41,894 nucleotides of DNA, taken from NCBI GenBank assembly GCA_944376125.1, contig CALWBQ010000042.1:1-41894 (forward strand), written 5' to 3'. A model generated the notes under the pieces. That model had not been told where the DNA came from. It ran no database searches and saw nothing but the letters and a program-made list of their open reading frames with translations. Made by a program: the position numbers and the translations under genes. The DNA comes from an uncultured Lachnospiraceae bacterium. Its GTDB lineage: Bacteria > Bacillota > Clostridia > Lachnospirales > Lachnospiraceae. The first letter of the stretch is position 1, and every line of letters starts with the position of its first letter. Shown here piece by piece: positions 7,515 to 16,525 of the stretch.

Positions 7515-9272
7515 TCATTTTCGATGCCTCCAGCCTCTCACCAGGGCGTCTGCAAAAAAGGCGCTGGTGTAAGTGCAGGACAGATCAAAAAATCTTCTGT
7601 AGATAATGCCGGAGGAAGGCGTCCTGCCAATGATTCCCCCCCATCCGTCCGGATCTTCGCCCAGGTACTGGTTTTTCACGCACCAGTCAAGGGCCTTGCG
7701 GGCTGCCTCTCTGTATTCCGGCTTCTGGGTGTCGTCATACAGGCGGTAAAGAAGGCCGCTCCAGCAGGCTGTTCCTTTCTCGGAGATTCCGGCGTGTTCG
7801 GCTCCTCTGTCAAACTTGAAGTACCAGCTTCCATCTTCGTTCTGATAGCGCATCATAGCCCTGGCCATTTTCTCTGCTTTCTCTAAATAGACCTTGTCCT
7901 TCAGCAGCTGATATGAGGACAAAAGCCCCTCCATAGCCCAGCCCATAGCTCTAGTATAATAAGAAAGCTCCCATACCGTCTTCGTGCTCCTGGTCCACAT
8001 CCTGTCCCAGAGGCCGTCCTCCCGCTCAAAGCAGTTAAGGATCTGATCAATGTAAATCTTGCCCCATCGGCGGTATTTTTCGTCCGGTTCAGCCTCGTAG
8101 AGCTCCGCAAAGGCCTTCATGCCAAACCCTGCCTCGTCCAGGATCCAGTCCTTCCACTTATTGTCCGGCATCATGTAGTCCTGCTCAATGATGTCGTCAT
8201 TGGTCTGAAGGATTCGCCAGGTCTGCTCCACCATCAGCTTTGTGGCTTCCAGATATTTTTTCTCACCCGTTTTGGCATACAGAGGCATCCAACCCCACCC
8301 GGCCATAAACAGAGAGTCCGGCGGAGAGAGAAATTCCATATACCCCCGCCTGATCTTGAGATTGTAGTCCCGCCTGCAGTATACCAATCCATAGGCTGGG
8401 CTGCTGGGATCCTTCAGCTGAAAGCGCAGCGCCGCCTCCCCGATCTCTCTGGCTGCCTGATACAGAGTCTCCTTGGGGTACACCTTGGTAACCTCCGGCA
8501 TTTCAGCCGCATCCAAAAGAGCGCTGACAGCCGGCCCCCAGGTCCACACCCATGACGGCTGACGGAAGGTTTTGGCATCGTGGTCGTAAAAAAGATACAA
8601 GCCCTGATAATAGATGCTATCCTTTTTTTGCACCTGGCTTTTCAAAATATAATCGACGGAAGCCTTCAGGGCATTCCAGTATTTCTCATCACCAGATGCG
8701 CTGCGGTCTCCGGAAATCCGGTTCCCCCTCAATTTAACAGATTCCCGGTACAATACCTCCCTGGCGCCGGAATCCTCCGTCCAGAATTCAATCTCCCCTT
8801 CCCAGTCATCCGACAGAAAGCGGATCGACTCTTCCACTCTGCCGTCTGAAACATCACATCTCTTTCTGATCCAAAAATTCTTCAGCGCCGCAGAACCGCT
8901 GGACAAAAAATTATTTTCCCAGTCTTCCAGCTTCTCTCTGGAATATTCCATCTCTTTCTCCCCGTCCAGTTCCTCTGCCGGCGTCTGATTCATCTGAAAG
9001 CGGCCGCTTCCCGCAACAGCGGCAACTCCGCACATCGAATCATCTAACTCTATATCCACCACCGGGTACCAGATCTCCCTCTTCTCTTCCGTCTCCTCCT
9101 CTGTATCATTGGATACCTGCTCCTTCTGAATAGAACCGTAGTCGCTTACCGCATAGGGAGAGACATCCGAATATTTGGATATCACTCGGTTCCGGCTGCT
9201 GAATATATCCATATAAACTGTTTTTCCATGGTAGTTCCCTTCTAAAGACAGAACCCTTTTTCTATTGGTCAT
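7515..9272 (-). CDS. (alpha/alpha)6-barrel glycosidase, GH88/GH105-like
   Basis: 585 residues in two parts. Residues 1 to about 190 are a poorly recognisable, mostly polar beta-rich region with an acidic stretch (DTEEETEEKRE). From about 195 onward is an alpha-helical toroid: FLSPPDSLFMAGWGWM (314-329), where D319 fits the catalytic Asp position of GH105, LDEAGFGM (about 378-385), and SYYTRAMGWAMEGLL (437-451), a variant of the GH88/GH105 'W.RG.AW...GL' signature. Enzymes of these families remove unsaturated uronic acid from lyase products. There is no signal peptide, so it is cytoplasmic. I start it at ATG 9272: TTGGAGG precedes it and the upstream AraC stop is 1 nt away, so the two are probably translationally coupled. 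Family placement is moderate; substrate inferred from context. Confidence 0.7.
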   Translation of the reverse strand: MTNRKRVLSLEGNYHGKTVYMDIFSSRNRVISKYSDVSPYAVSDYGSIQKEQVSNDTEEETEEKREIWYPVVDIELDDSMCGVAAVAGSGRFQMNQTPAEELDGEKEMEYSREKLEDWENNFLSSGSAALKNFWIRKRCDVSDGRVEESIRFLSDDWEGEIEFWTEDSGAREVLYRESVKLRGNRISGDRSASGDEKYWNALKASVDYILKSQVQKKDSIYYQGLYLFYDHDAKTFRQPSWVWTWGPAVSALLDAAEMPEVTKVYPKETLYQAAREIGEAALRFQLKDPSSPAYGLVYCRRDYNLKIRRGYMEFLSPPDSLFMAGWGWMPLYAKTGEKKYLEATKLMVEQTWRILQTNDDIIEQDYMMPDNKWKDWILDEAGFGMKAFAELYEAEPDEKYRRWGKIYIDQILNCFEREDGLWDRMWTRSTKTVWELSYYTRAMGWAMEGLLSSYQLLKDKVYLEKAEKMARAMMRYQNEDGSWYFKFDRGAEHAGISEKGTACWSGLLYRLYDDTQKPEYREAARKALDWCVKNQYLGEDPDGWGGIIGRTPSSGIIYRRFFDLSCTYTSAFFADALVRGWRHRK

Positions 9273-9273
9273 T

Positions 9274-11457
9274 TTAACCTCCAAGCGTGTCATGTTTGCT
9301 GTTTCGTCTAAATTCCACAGGAGTCACGCCGTAATAGATCTTGAAATACCGGATAAAACTCTGGACATTCCGGTAGCCCAGACGCTCTGCAATGTCTTTT
9401 ATCTTGATAGCCGGACTCTGGGCCAGCAGTTCCCTGGCCTCTTTCATCCTCAGTCTAGTAACGTACTCCATCACCGTGCACCCTGTCTCCCTCTTAAAAA
9501 GATTGCTCAAATATATGGTCGTCAGATAGACTTCATTGGCAATATCTTCGAGGGTCAGATCCCTGTGGTAATTTTTCTCTATAAATTCAATGGCCCTCTT
9601 TACACTGGCCGAGTGAACCGGTTCCTTCTCCTGAAATTTTCCTGCCAGAGTTCGGATCACCTTCAAGGTCGTCTTCTCCAGATCATAGATATTCGTTCCC
9701 TGAAACAGTTCCCGGAAGACCGCTTTTTCATCGTACTCTCTGGATAATGCCACATCAAGGCTCTTTAAATCCCGAATCAGCTTACTGCAGATAGAAAAAT
9801 AGATGAATACCGTATACTGTATTTCTAGCTGAGTGTTGGAGAGTTCCCTGGTAAAATCGTGAAGAATCTCCTCTGATTCCTCATCTTTTCCCTCTTTGAT
9901 GCAGGCCAGCAGCTTCTGTTCGATCTTGATATTGGAGATCTGCCCTTCTTTTTCTTCCTTGGCAGATGCCCCATAGATAATCGCATTTTCTTCTTTAAAA
10001 AATTTTTTCTTCAGTCGTTCTACTGTCTCCCAGTAAACTAAATTCACATTGCTTCTATTGGCAAAGTAATCGCTCAGACACCAGGTCGATACGACTTCCG
10101 AAGTATGCCGCTTCCACTCTTCCACCCGCTCTGTGAACGTCTTCAGAGTGAGATCCGTATTGATCAGAAAGGTCCCCTGGCCCACATTTTTCTCAAAATA
10201 GAGAGCTTCCATGCCTTCTTTCAGGATCAGCTCGTTGATCTGCTCTCCCAGCTTATGGATCTCCCCTCTGTTTTTGCATTCCACAATGAGCAGCACGTAT
10301 TCGCTCCCTCTCATCTCGTACCCCAGGACGCCTAAAAGGTGGCTGAATGCCTCCTCCTCATACCCTTCCGTGATCAGGCGGCTGCTGACATTCTGGGTGA
10401 TCACCGGGACGGACTCCTCATATTTCTCTTTGATCTGCTGTTTTTCGTCCTGCAGGGAGTGGATAGCGGATTCAATAAATTGGAATTCATTTCTTTTCCT
10501 CTTGCCTGGCTCCTCCTCATGCCCTCCTTTTCCCACAGGCTTCATCTCCAAGACCCGCTCTTTCAGCTTCCTCAGAGGCTTATAGAAAGACAGGGCGGAG
10601 AAGTAGAGGATCAGGCTGGCAAGGACGATGATCACGACACAGATGCCGATGATCTTATAGACAATTTTCCCAGCCTCTTTTCGCAGCTGGGCATTATCCC
10701 AGACGCCAGCCACGGAAACCCCGCTGCCGTTGACCTCGTAGACGTAGGCTGTAAGGCCCGCGTCAGCATTTCCATACTCCTCTCCTTCAATCTGTACCCA
10801 TCCGTCCCGATGTGCCTCCACAAGACCCGCCTCAGAGAGAACGCCGTCTCCTGCCATGACATACACCTGCAGACCCCCAAAAGGGATAAACAGATTTTCC
10901 TGAAAAGCGTCCTGGTTAATCTCCAGGACAATACTGAAATCTGCTGCTCTCTGAACCGGCTTCCAATTTTTCGTGTATAAAATGGAACTCTCCCCAGAAT
11001 CTGCCTGGAACGAGAGGGGATCCCAGGTTATCGCGGCGCGGTAGCGGGTCTCCCCCAGCGGCACTTTCGTCTGACTGTTGATGACAATCTCCCGCTCGTA
11101 GTCAACCAGGCTGACTTCATCTACCAGCGTATAGTTGTTGCGTATAATCTTTAAGTTCTGAATAATCTCCTGGATGGCCAGGGGAGAAATATACTGTTCC
11201 TTCTCTGTCAGCATCAGTTGGATCACCTCATCTCCGGCAACTGCCGCATCCGACAGGTCATTCAGCTGGCGCAGCTTATCTTCCAGTACCTCCCCCCTGT
11301 CTTCGATGGTCTTCCGGTTAAAGTCCATGATCTTGTCCAATACAAACGATGAGCTGAAGCGGCTGCTGACCAGGGCAAGTATGCTGACAAATATCACCAT
11401 GAGTACCGTATTGGTTAAATACATTTTGTAAAACACCCTGCTGTTTAATTTGTCCAT
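9274..11457 (-). CDS. Membrane-anchored AraC-family regulator
   Basis: 727 residues. A TM helix at about 13-33 (MYLTNTVLMVIFVSILALV) and another at about 285-310 (IIGICVVIIVLASLILYFSA) frame an extracellular sensing region; a long cytoplasmic linker and a C-terminal AraC double helix-turn-helix follow (LTLEDIANEVYLTTIYLSNL, and IKDIAERLGYRNVQSFIRYF). This matches the architecture of YtdP-type regulators that sit with oligosaccharide ABC transporters. I chose the start at 11457 (GGGGAGAT upstream); an in-frame start at 11622 would lie inside the sulfatase gene. It lies between sulfatase and glycosidase genes in the same direction and very likely controls this locus in response to extracellular sugar. 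Binding sites are unknown; see the repeats at 16344-16434. Confidence 0.9.
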   Translation of the reverse strand: MDKLNSRVFYKMYLTNTVLMVIFVSILALVSSRFSSSFVLDKIMDFNRKTIEDRGEVLEDKLRQLNDLSDAAVAGDEVIQLMLTEKEQYISPLAIQEIIQNLKIIRNNYTLVDEVSLVDYEREIVINSQTKVPLGETRYRAAITWDPLSFQADSGESSILYTKNWKPVQRAADFSIVLEINQDAFQENLFIPFGGLQVYVMAGDGVLSEAGLVEAHRDGWVQIEGEEYGNADAGLTAYVYEVNGSGVSVAGVWDNAQLRKEAGKIVYKIIGICVVIIVLASLILYFSALSFYKPLRKLKERVLEMKPVGKGGHEEEPGKRKRNEFQFIESAIHSLQDEKQQIKEKYEESVPVITQNVSSRLITEGYEEEAFSHLLGVLGYEMRGSEYVLLIVECKNRGEIHKLGEQINELILKEGMEALYFEKNVGQGTFLINTDLTLKTFTERVEEWKRHTSEVVSTWCLSDYFANRSNVNLVYWETVERLKKKFFKEENAIIYGASAKEEKEGQISNIKIEQKLLACIKEGKDEESEEILHDFTRELSNTQLEIQYTVFIYFSICSKLIRDLKSLDVALSREYDEKAVFRELFQGTNIYDLEKTTLKVIRTLAGKFQEKEPVHSASVKRAIEFIEKNYHRDLTLEDIANEVYLTTIYLSNLFKRETGCTVMEYVTRLRMKEARELLAQSPAIKIKDIAERLGYRNVQSFIRYFKIYYGVTPVEFRRNSKHDTLGG

Positions 11458-11494
11458 ACTATCTCCCCGCTTTCTTCCATGGCCCCGCATCCAG

Positions 11495-12907
11495 TTATTT
11501 TCCGCTGAGATTTTCTGCCTTTTTCTCTGCTTTCTCCCAACAGAAATAGTCGCCGTGCTGTCTGTGAAATACCCTGCACATTTCGTGCATATCCCGAATC
11601 CTCCCTGCGCAGGCCGGGTCATTTCCTAAATTATACATCTCCTCTCTGTCTTTTTCCAGGTCGTACAATTCTCTCCCGCCTTCCTCGTCAAAGACGTACT
11701 TATACGTTTCTGTCACCACTGCTCTTCGGATAAAGCCGTAGCCGTAAGTCCCGGAATACTGAGAAAATACTGCCCGGTTCCGGGGGATCTTTTCCTGGCT
11801 GTCCCTGCCGAGCAGAGAGATGCCCTCATACCGGATTCTGTCAATTCCAGCCAAACTGCACACCGTAGGCATTAAATCCAGATGTGACACCAGCTTTCCG
11901 ACTCTCCCAGACTCCCGCCCCGGTTCCCGAATAATCATAGGAATGCGGATGCAGGATTCATACATCTCCATTTTTTGATACATGCTGTGCTGCCCCAGAT
12001 TGTCCCCGTGGTCTGCTGTAAATATCACCACGGTATCACCGCTTTTCCCAGACATCTCCAATCTATCCAGCAGTTTTCCCACAATGTCATCCGCCAGGGA
12101 GACCAGCCCCAGGTAGGAAGCCCACACCTGCCGCCATTCCTCTCTGGAAACGCCCTCTGCCAGCTGAGCCGCTGCGCCGCGCCGGCGGGATGCCGGCTCA
12201 TTTTTCGCCGGAATTCCTATATTATCCGGCATCGCTATCTGAGACGGCGGGTACATGCCCGCAAAAGGTTCCGGTACCCTTAAAGGCGGATGGGGTGCCC
12301 ACAGATAGACAAAGAGTGCAAAGGGCCTGTCATCCTCCCGGCTGTCCAGAAACTCTTCCGCCTGCTTTAAGAAACAGTAATCCTTAAATTCTTCCAGCGG
12401 ATGGTTCCATATGCTGGTTCTGATCCCGCTGTAGCCCTCTGAGCACAGCTTCCCGTCACAGGCTTCCGCAACGTACCGGATGTCCTCTGGCTCTTTTAAA
12501 ATATAGCCCTGCTTTTTTGCATACTCCTCATACTCCGCCTGGCTTCTGAAATAGTCATACCCCCGGTCTCTCATGGGAGGATTCACCCGGATGTGGTCGA
12601 CGCCCACATGGCCGACCCGGTAGCCGGCCTGTTTCAGCAGATCGTGCATGGTGTCTGCTGAAACTGCGGTTCTGTCCTCCCAGTCATTGTAGACGACGCC
12701 TGTCTGCGTGGGATAGATTCCCGTTGCCAGGGCCGTCCGTGCCGGGACGCACAGGGGGCAGGCAGTGTAGGCGCGCTCATAGAGAGTCCCTTTCTCCGCC
12801 AGACGGTTCAGATTGGGAGTCACCTCACGGCCGCACTGCCGCATAAAAATCGTATCGTATCTCTGGTGATCGGTCATAATCAGCAGCAGATTCCTTTTCT
12901 TTTCCAT
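11495..12907 (-). CDS. Cys-type sulfatase, cytoplasmic
   Basis: 470 residues, S1-type sulfatase. The maturation motif CVPAR (C53; context CPLCVPARTALATG) fits C-X-P-X-R, in which the Cys becomes formylglycine. Metal-binding motifs are visible: LLLIMTDHQRYD at the N-terminus and FTADHGDNLGQH. There is no signal peptide, so it acts inside the cell and would need an anaerobic radical-SAM maturase (anSME), not present in this window. It lies between the transporter permease and the AraC regulator, consistent with removing sulfate from imported oligosaccharides. The exact sulfate ester position cannot be read from sequence. Confidence 0.9.
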   Translation of the reverse strand: MEKKRNLLLIMTDHQRYDTIFMRQCGREVTPNLNRLAEKGTLYERAYTACPLCVPARTALATGIYPTQTGVVYNDWEDRTAVSADTMHDLLKQAGYRVGHVGVDHIRVNPPMRDRGYDYFRSQAEYEEYAKKQGYILKEPEDIRYVAEACDGKLCSEGYSGIRTSIWNHPLEEFKDYCFLKQAEEFLDSREDDRPFALFVYLWAPHPPLRVPEPFAGMYPPSQIAMPDNIGIPAKNEPASRRRGAAAQLAEGVSREEWRQVWASYLGLVSLADDIVGKLLDRLEMSGKSGDTVVIFTADHGDNLGQHSMYQKMEMYESCIRIPMIIREPGRESGRVGKLVSHLDLMPTVCSLAGIDRIRYEGISLLGRDSQEKIPRNRAVFSQYSGTYGYGFIRRAVVTETYKYVFDEEGGRELYDLEKDREEMYNLGNDPACAGRIRDMHEMCRVFHRQHGDYFCWEKAEKKAENLSGK

Positions 12908-12911
12908 ATTG

Positions 12912-13775
12912 TCACCCCTTGACCGCTCCCAGCATTACGCCCTGAGTAAAGTGCTTCTGCAGGAACGGGTATACACAGATGATAGGCAGAACCGTGATCA
13001 CGATGGTTGCCATTTTGAAGTTTTCAGGGTTCATAAAGAGACTTTCCCCGCCGCTCAGGTCAGCAGCCACCATCTGAATGATATCCCTCAGAACCACCTG
13101 CAGCGGTTTTCTGCTGTCATTGTTGATGTAGATCGTCGCCTCCAGAAATCCATTCCAGTGCTGAACCGCATAAAAAAGTGAAATGGTAGCCAGAACAGCC
13201 TTGGAAAGGGGGAGAACGATCTTTGTCAGAATGCCGAACTCATTGCAGCCGTCAATCCTGGCTGACTCAATAAGCGACTGGGGTATCCCCTTGAAAAATC
13301 TGCACAGGATCAGCATATTGTAGACATTGACCAGGGAAACGCCGATCAGGGACCACAGGGAATTCAGCAGGCCAAGGCTTTTGATCACCAGGTAGGTGGG
13401 AATCATTCCCCCGCTGAAAAGCATTGGGAAAATCACGTAACCATGGATCAATTTCTTTCCCGGAAAATCTTCTCTGGACAAAGGATAGGCCAGAAGGACG
13501 GAAAATGCCATGTCCAGCGCCGTCCCAACCACTGCCAGGAACACGGAATTTAAGAATCCAGTCAGCAGAATTTCTTTTTTAAAAGCATACCGGTAGGTTT
13601 CCAGAGAAAAACCGTTGGGAATCAGATACAAACTGGAAAGAGAGGTTTTAGAGGGATCGCTGAATGAGTACATGACCACGTACCAGAACGGGTAGAGCAT
13701 GATCACTCCTAAGATAACGAAGAATCCATAATTCAGTACAGAGAAAACCGACAGCTTTTTCTTTTTCCGCTTCAT
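12912..13775 (-). CDS. Carbohydrate ABC transporter permease (YtcP/LplC type)
   Basis: 287 residues with six predicted TM segments (for example YGFFVILGVIMLYPFWYVVM near the N-terminus) and the inner-membrane permease EAA loop ESARIDGCNEFGILTKIVLP. It is the MalG-like partner of an oligosaccharide importer. Its start overlaps the stop of the other permease by one base (TGATG), a sign of coupled translation. No ATPase gene is in the cluster, as in B. subtilis Lpl/Ytc systems that share the MsmX ATPase; a similar shared ATPase is inferred here. Confidence 0.9.
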   Translation of the reverse strand: MKRKKKKLSVFSVLNYGFFVILGVIMLYPFWYVVMYSFSDPSKTSLSSLYLIPNGFSLETYRYAFKKEILLTGFLNSVFLAVVGTALDMAFSVLLAYPLSREDFPGKKLIHGYVIFPMLFSGGMIPTYLVIKSLGLLNSLWSLIGVSLVNVYNMLILCRFFKGIPQSLIESARIDGCNEFGILTKIVLPLSKAVLATISLFYAVQHWNGFLEATIYINNDSRKPLQVVLRDIIQMVAADLSGGESLFMNPENFKMATIVITVLPIICVYPFLQKHFTQGVMLGAVKG

Positions 13776-14686
13776 CAGAACAATCCCTCCTCACCAAATT
13801 TTTTGCTGATCTTGTCAGCTCCTGCTACCATGATAAAGGCCACTACGGATTTAAACATATCAACGGTGGATGAAAAGCTGTACTCGCCCCTCTGAAGTCC
13901 TTCCCGGTACACATAGGTGTCAAAGATATCGATGCTCTCACGCGTCACCGCATTCTGAAGAACCAGAATCTGCTCAAATCCCGCATTCATAATTTTCCCG
14001 ATCCGCAGAATCAAGAGCAGGATGATGACTCCCGAAATTGCCGGCAGCGTTATGTAGATCATCTGCTTGAAGCGGCTGGCCCCGTCCATCTTTGCCGCCT
14101 CATACAGGCTGGCATCCACCTGAGTCAGCGCCGCCAGGAAAATGATGGTGCTCCATCCGCATTCTTTCCACACATCCGATGCGATCACAACGCCGAAGAT
14201 CGTACTCTTCTGAGCCAGAATATTCACTGGCTCTATACCCGCTGCCCTGAAAAATTCCCCTGCCAGGCCGAAGACCGGCGAAAACAGATTCAGCATAATT
14301 CCGCCGATTACCACCCATGACAGGAAATGCGGAAGGTACAGGAGCGTCTGGATCACTTTTTTGAACCTGATGCTCTTCATCTCATTCAGCAGGATTGCCA
14401 GGATAATAGGAATCGGGAAACCGATGATGATTTTGGCAAAGCTGATCTTTAGTGTATTAATCAGAACATTCCAGAAATCGGACGAATGGAACAATTCTTT
14501 AAAGTTCTTCAGGCCCACCCACTCGCTGGCCCAGATGCCTTTAAAGATATCGTAATCTTTAAAGGCAATCACCAGGCCAAACATGGGAAGGTATCGGAAA
14601 ACCGCAAAATACAGCAGACCGGGAAGCATCATCAAGTAGAAAAGCCTGTACATTTTTCTGTTCCGTCTGTGTTTCGCTGTTGCCAT
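13775..14686 (-). CDS. Carbohydrate ABC transporter permease (YteP/LplB type)
   Basis: 303 residues, MalF-like permease with about six TM segments (LFYLMMLPGLLYFAVFRYLP first) and the EAA loop YEAAKMDGASRFKQMIYITL. It pairs with the downstream permease and the binding lipoprotein encoded 15 nt upstream. GGAGGGGG precedes the start at 14686. The substrate is probably a sulfated or unsaturated oligosaccharide, judged from the neighbouring sulfatase and GH88. Confidence 0.9.
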   Translation of the reverse strand: MATAKHRRNRKMYRLFYLMMLPGLLYFAVFRYLPMFGLVIAFKDYDIFKGIWASEWVGLKNFKELFHSSDFWNVLINTLKISFAKIIIGFPIPIILAILLNEMKSIRFKKVIQTLLYLPHFLSWVVIGGIMLNLFSPVFGLAGEFFRAAGIEPVNILAQKSTIFGVVIASDVWKECGWSTIIFLAALTQVDASLYEAAKMDGASRFKQMIYITLPAISGVIILLLILRIGKIMNAGFEQILVLQNAVTRESIDIFDTYVYREGLQRGEYSFSSTVDMFKSVVAFIMVAGADKISKKFGEEGLF

Positions 14687-14701
14687 ATTCCCCCTCCTAA
14701 T

Positions 14702-16264
14702 TTACTGCTTCCATTCCTTGTATGCTTGATTGACAGCCTCCAGCAGTTCCGTTCCGCCGCTGCTGTACCATTCTTCTACAAACTTGTCAAAGCCTTCTTC
14801 CACAGGCACCTCGCCGATGATCATCTCTGTAAAACGGGTCACAGTCAGATCCTGCAGATCCGGATAGATCGTGCTCAGCTCATCGATAAAGATTCCCTCC
14901 ATGGGATTGGGCGTAGCCACACCGGGCTGGCTCAAAAATTCCATGGCGTCGAGGACCTCATCTGAGGAGTGGTAGAACAGGTTTTTCTGGGCAATGAAGA
15001 ACTTTTCAAGATCCAGCTCCTGAACCTCTTCATTGGAGATCAGACGGACAACCTTGTCGCCCTCCCACTTGTAGTGTTCGCCCTCTTTTCCATAAATGAC
15101 AAACATATTTCCTTCATCTGACATCAGATAATCAATGACTCTCAGCGCCGCCTCTACGTTGGGAGAATCTTTGTAGACAAAGGTTCTCACCCAGCCTCTC
15201 CGGCTCTCCATTCTCTCTCCTACCGGATTGTCGCAGCCGCCCTGGAGCACAGGACCGTAGGCCCACTCGCCGCCTGGGTTGCTCTGAATAAAAGGCTCAT
15301 AATAATTTCTCCAGTTATTCTTATCAAAAATCTGCAGCTTCGTGATACCTGCTCCGAAAATGCCCTGCTTTACCTTAGACTGCCAGCGGTAGGCGTCGTC
15401 CGTCACAAACTCCGGATCGATCAGGCCGTTTTCGTACATTCTATTCAAGAAGGCCAGGGCGTCCTTTGCTCCGGGAAGCACGGCGCCGTCAATGATCTGT
15501 CCGTCCACTTCCATCCAGTAGTTGGGCAGGACTCCGAAGGCTCCGAAAATGTGATCCATCCACTGGAACAGCAGCGGTGTGTACCCGCCGAAGGCAAAGG
15601 TATCATCAACCCCGTTTCCGTCCGGATCTTCCTTGGCACACTTCTCGGCAAACGCATAGTATTCGTCCAATGTGGTGGGGATTTCCATTCCAAATTTGTC
15701 CAGCCAGTCTTTTCGGTAACCCATAATATAGAGGGGGTTCTGGCTCTCCACGCCAATGCTGTAGATATTTCCGTCTTTGTAGCGCATCAGATCCCAGGTC
15801 TCCTCGCTCCTCCCGTTTTTGATGTTGGGGTAGCTGTCCCAGTATTCATTATAAGGAAGCAGGATCCCTGACGAGAGCAGCTTCCCTTCCATTGTTTCCG
15901 TCTCACACTGGAAGATATCTGGGATCTCCCCTGACGCCAGCATGATATTCAATTTATTGTCCATCTCCGCCGGGGCTGCCTGGATGATATTCAGCTTTGT
16001 ATTGGTAGCCTTCTCAATCTCTGTCTTTACATAAGAACCGTCTACGATATTCATATTGTCTAAAAATAATGTCAACTCTACCGGTTCTCCCTCTGGAGCT
16101 TCCGAAGATGCCGCGGCTGTATCCCCTGCAGTCGTTCCCTCTGCCTGCCCCCCGGCAGTCTGCGCGCTTCCTGAATCTCCCGATCCGCATCCCGCCAGAA
16201 CCGTTCCTGCCATCACCACTGCAAGACCGCTGCACAATAATTTCTTTCTTAAATTCTTTTTCAC
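14702..16264 (-). CDS. Extracellular sugar-binding lipoprotein (LplA/YtcQ type)
   Basis: 520 residues. The N-terminus is a lipoprotein signal with lipobox LAGC (C26), followed by a Ser/Gly/Ala/Glu-rich linker. The rest resembles family-1 type solute-binding proteins of the LplA/YtcQ group (LNIMLASGEIPDIFQ; DWLDKFGMEIPTTLDEYYAF; DPDGNGVDDTFAF, an acidic loop of the calcium-binding kind). The start is GTG at 16264 with AAAAAAGGAGAGGGG upstream. It is the first gene of the leftward unit binding protein, permease, permease, sulfatase, AraC regulator, glycosidase, which reads through to 7515 without an evident internal terminator. Confidence 0.92.
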   Translation of the reverse strand: MKKNLRKKLLCSGLAVVMAGTVLAGCGSGDSGSAQTAGGQAEGTTAGDTAAASSEAPEGEPVELTLFLDNMNIVDGSYVKTEIEKATNTKLNIIQAAPAEMDNKLNIMLASGEIPDIFQCETETMEGKLLSSGILLPYNEYWDSYPNIKNGRSEETWDLMRYKDGNIYSIGVESQNPLYIMGYRKDWLDKFGMEIPTTLDEYYAFAEKCAKEDPDGNGVDDTFAFGGYTPLLFQWMDHIFGAFGVLPNYWMEVDGQIIDGAVLPGAKDALAFLNRMYENGLIDPEFVTDDAYRWQSKVKQGIFGAGITKLQIFDKNNWRNYYEPFIQSNPGGEWAYGPVLQGGCDNPVGERMESRRGWVRTFVYKDSPNVEAALRVIDYLMSDEGNMFVIYGKEGEHYKWEGDKVVRLISNEEVQELDLEKFFIAQKNLFYHSSDEVLDAMEFLSQPGVATPNPMEGIFIDELSTIYPDLQDLTVTRFTEMIIGEVPVEEGFDKFVEEWYSSGGTELLEAVNQAYKEWKQ

Positions 16265-16343
16265 GTTCCCCTCTCCTTTTTTCTAAGTCTGAGTATCTTT
16301 ACATGTCTGTAAACATCTGAAGAACGGCCGTATCTTCGGTTTT

Positions 16344-16434
16344 CATATTAAAAAAATCTGTAAAAAATTACAATAAACAAATCAAAATACCATATTAATT
16401 TTTTACCATTTTTCAAATTCATATTAATTTTTTA
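16344..16434. repeat. Repeated CATATTAA boxes in the divergent promoter region
   Basis: CATATTAATTTTTTA occurs at 16391-16405 and again at 16420-16434 (29 bp apart), and a shorter CATATTAA copy starts at 16344. The region is very AT-rich and lies between the divergent starts of the binding protein and GH88 genes. Evenly spaced direct repeats of this type are what AraC regulators bind. Operator function is inference. Confidence 0.45.
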
Positions 16435-16457
16435 TAATAAACTTTATTTTTACCCCT

Positions 16458-16486
16458 TTATCATTGTCATATTTGTCAGATATAAT
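16458..16486 (+). promoter_or_regulatory. GH88 gene promoter
   Basis: TTATCA at 16458-16463, a 17-nt spacer, TATAAT at 16481-16486, then a leader of about 33 nt with AGGAGG (16515-16520) before the ATG. The direct repeats lie immediately upstream, the right place for an activator. Confidence 0.65.
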
Positions 16487-16525
16487 GAGACCGAATCATT
16501 TGAGAGTCCAAATCAGGAGGATAGT

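Noticed and set aside
11458..11622. Longer start for the AraC regulator at 11622
   Set aside because: It would lie inside the 3' end of the sulfatase gene and has no ribosome binding site; 11457 has GGGGAGAT and places the first TM helix near the N-terminus.
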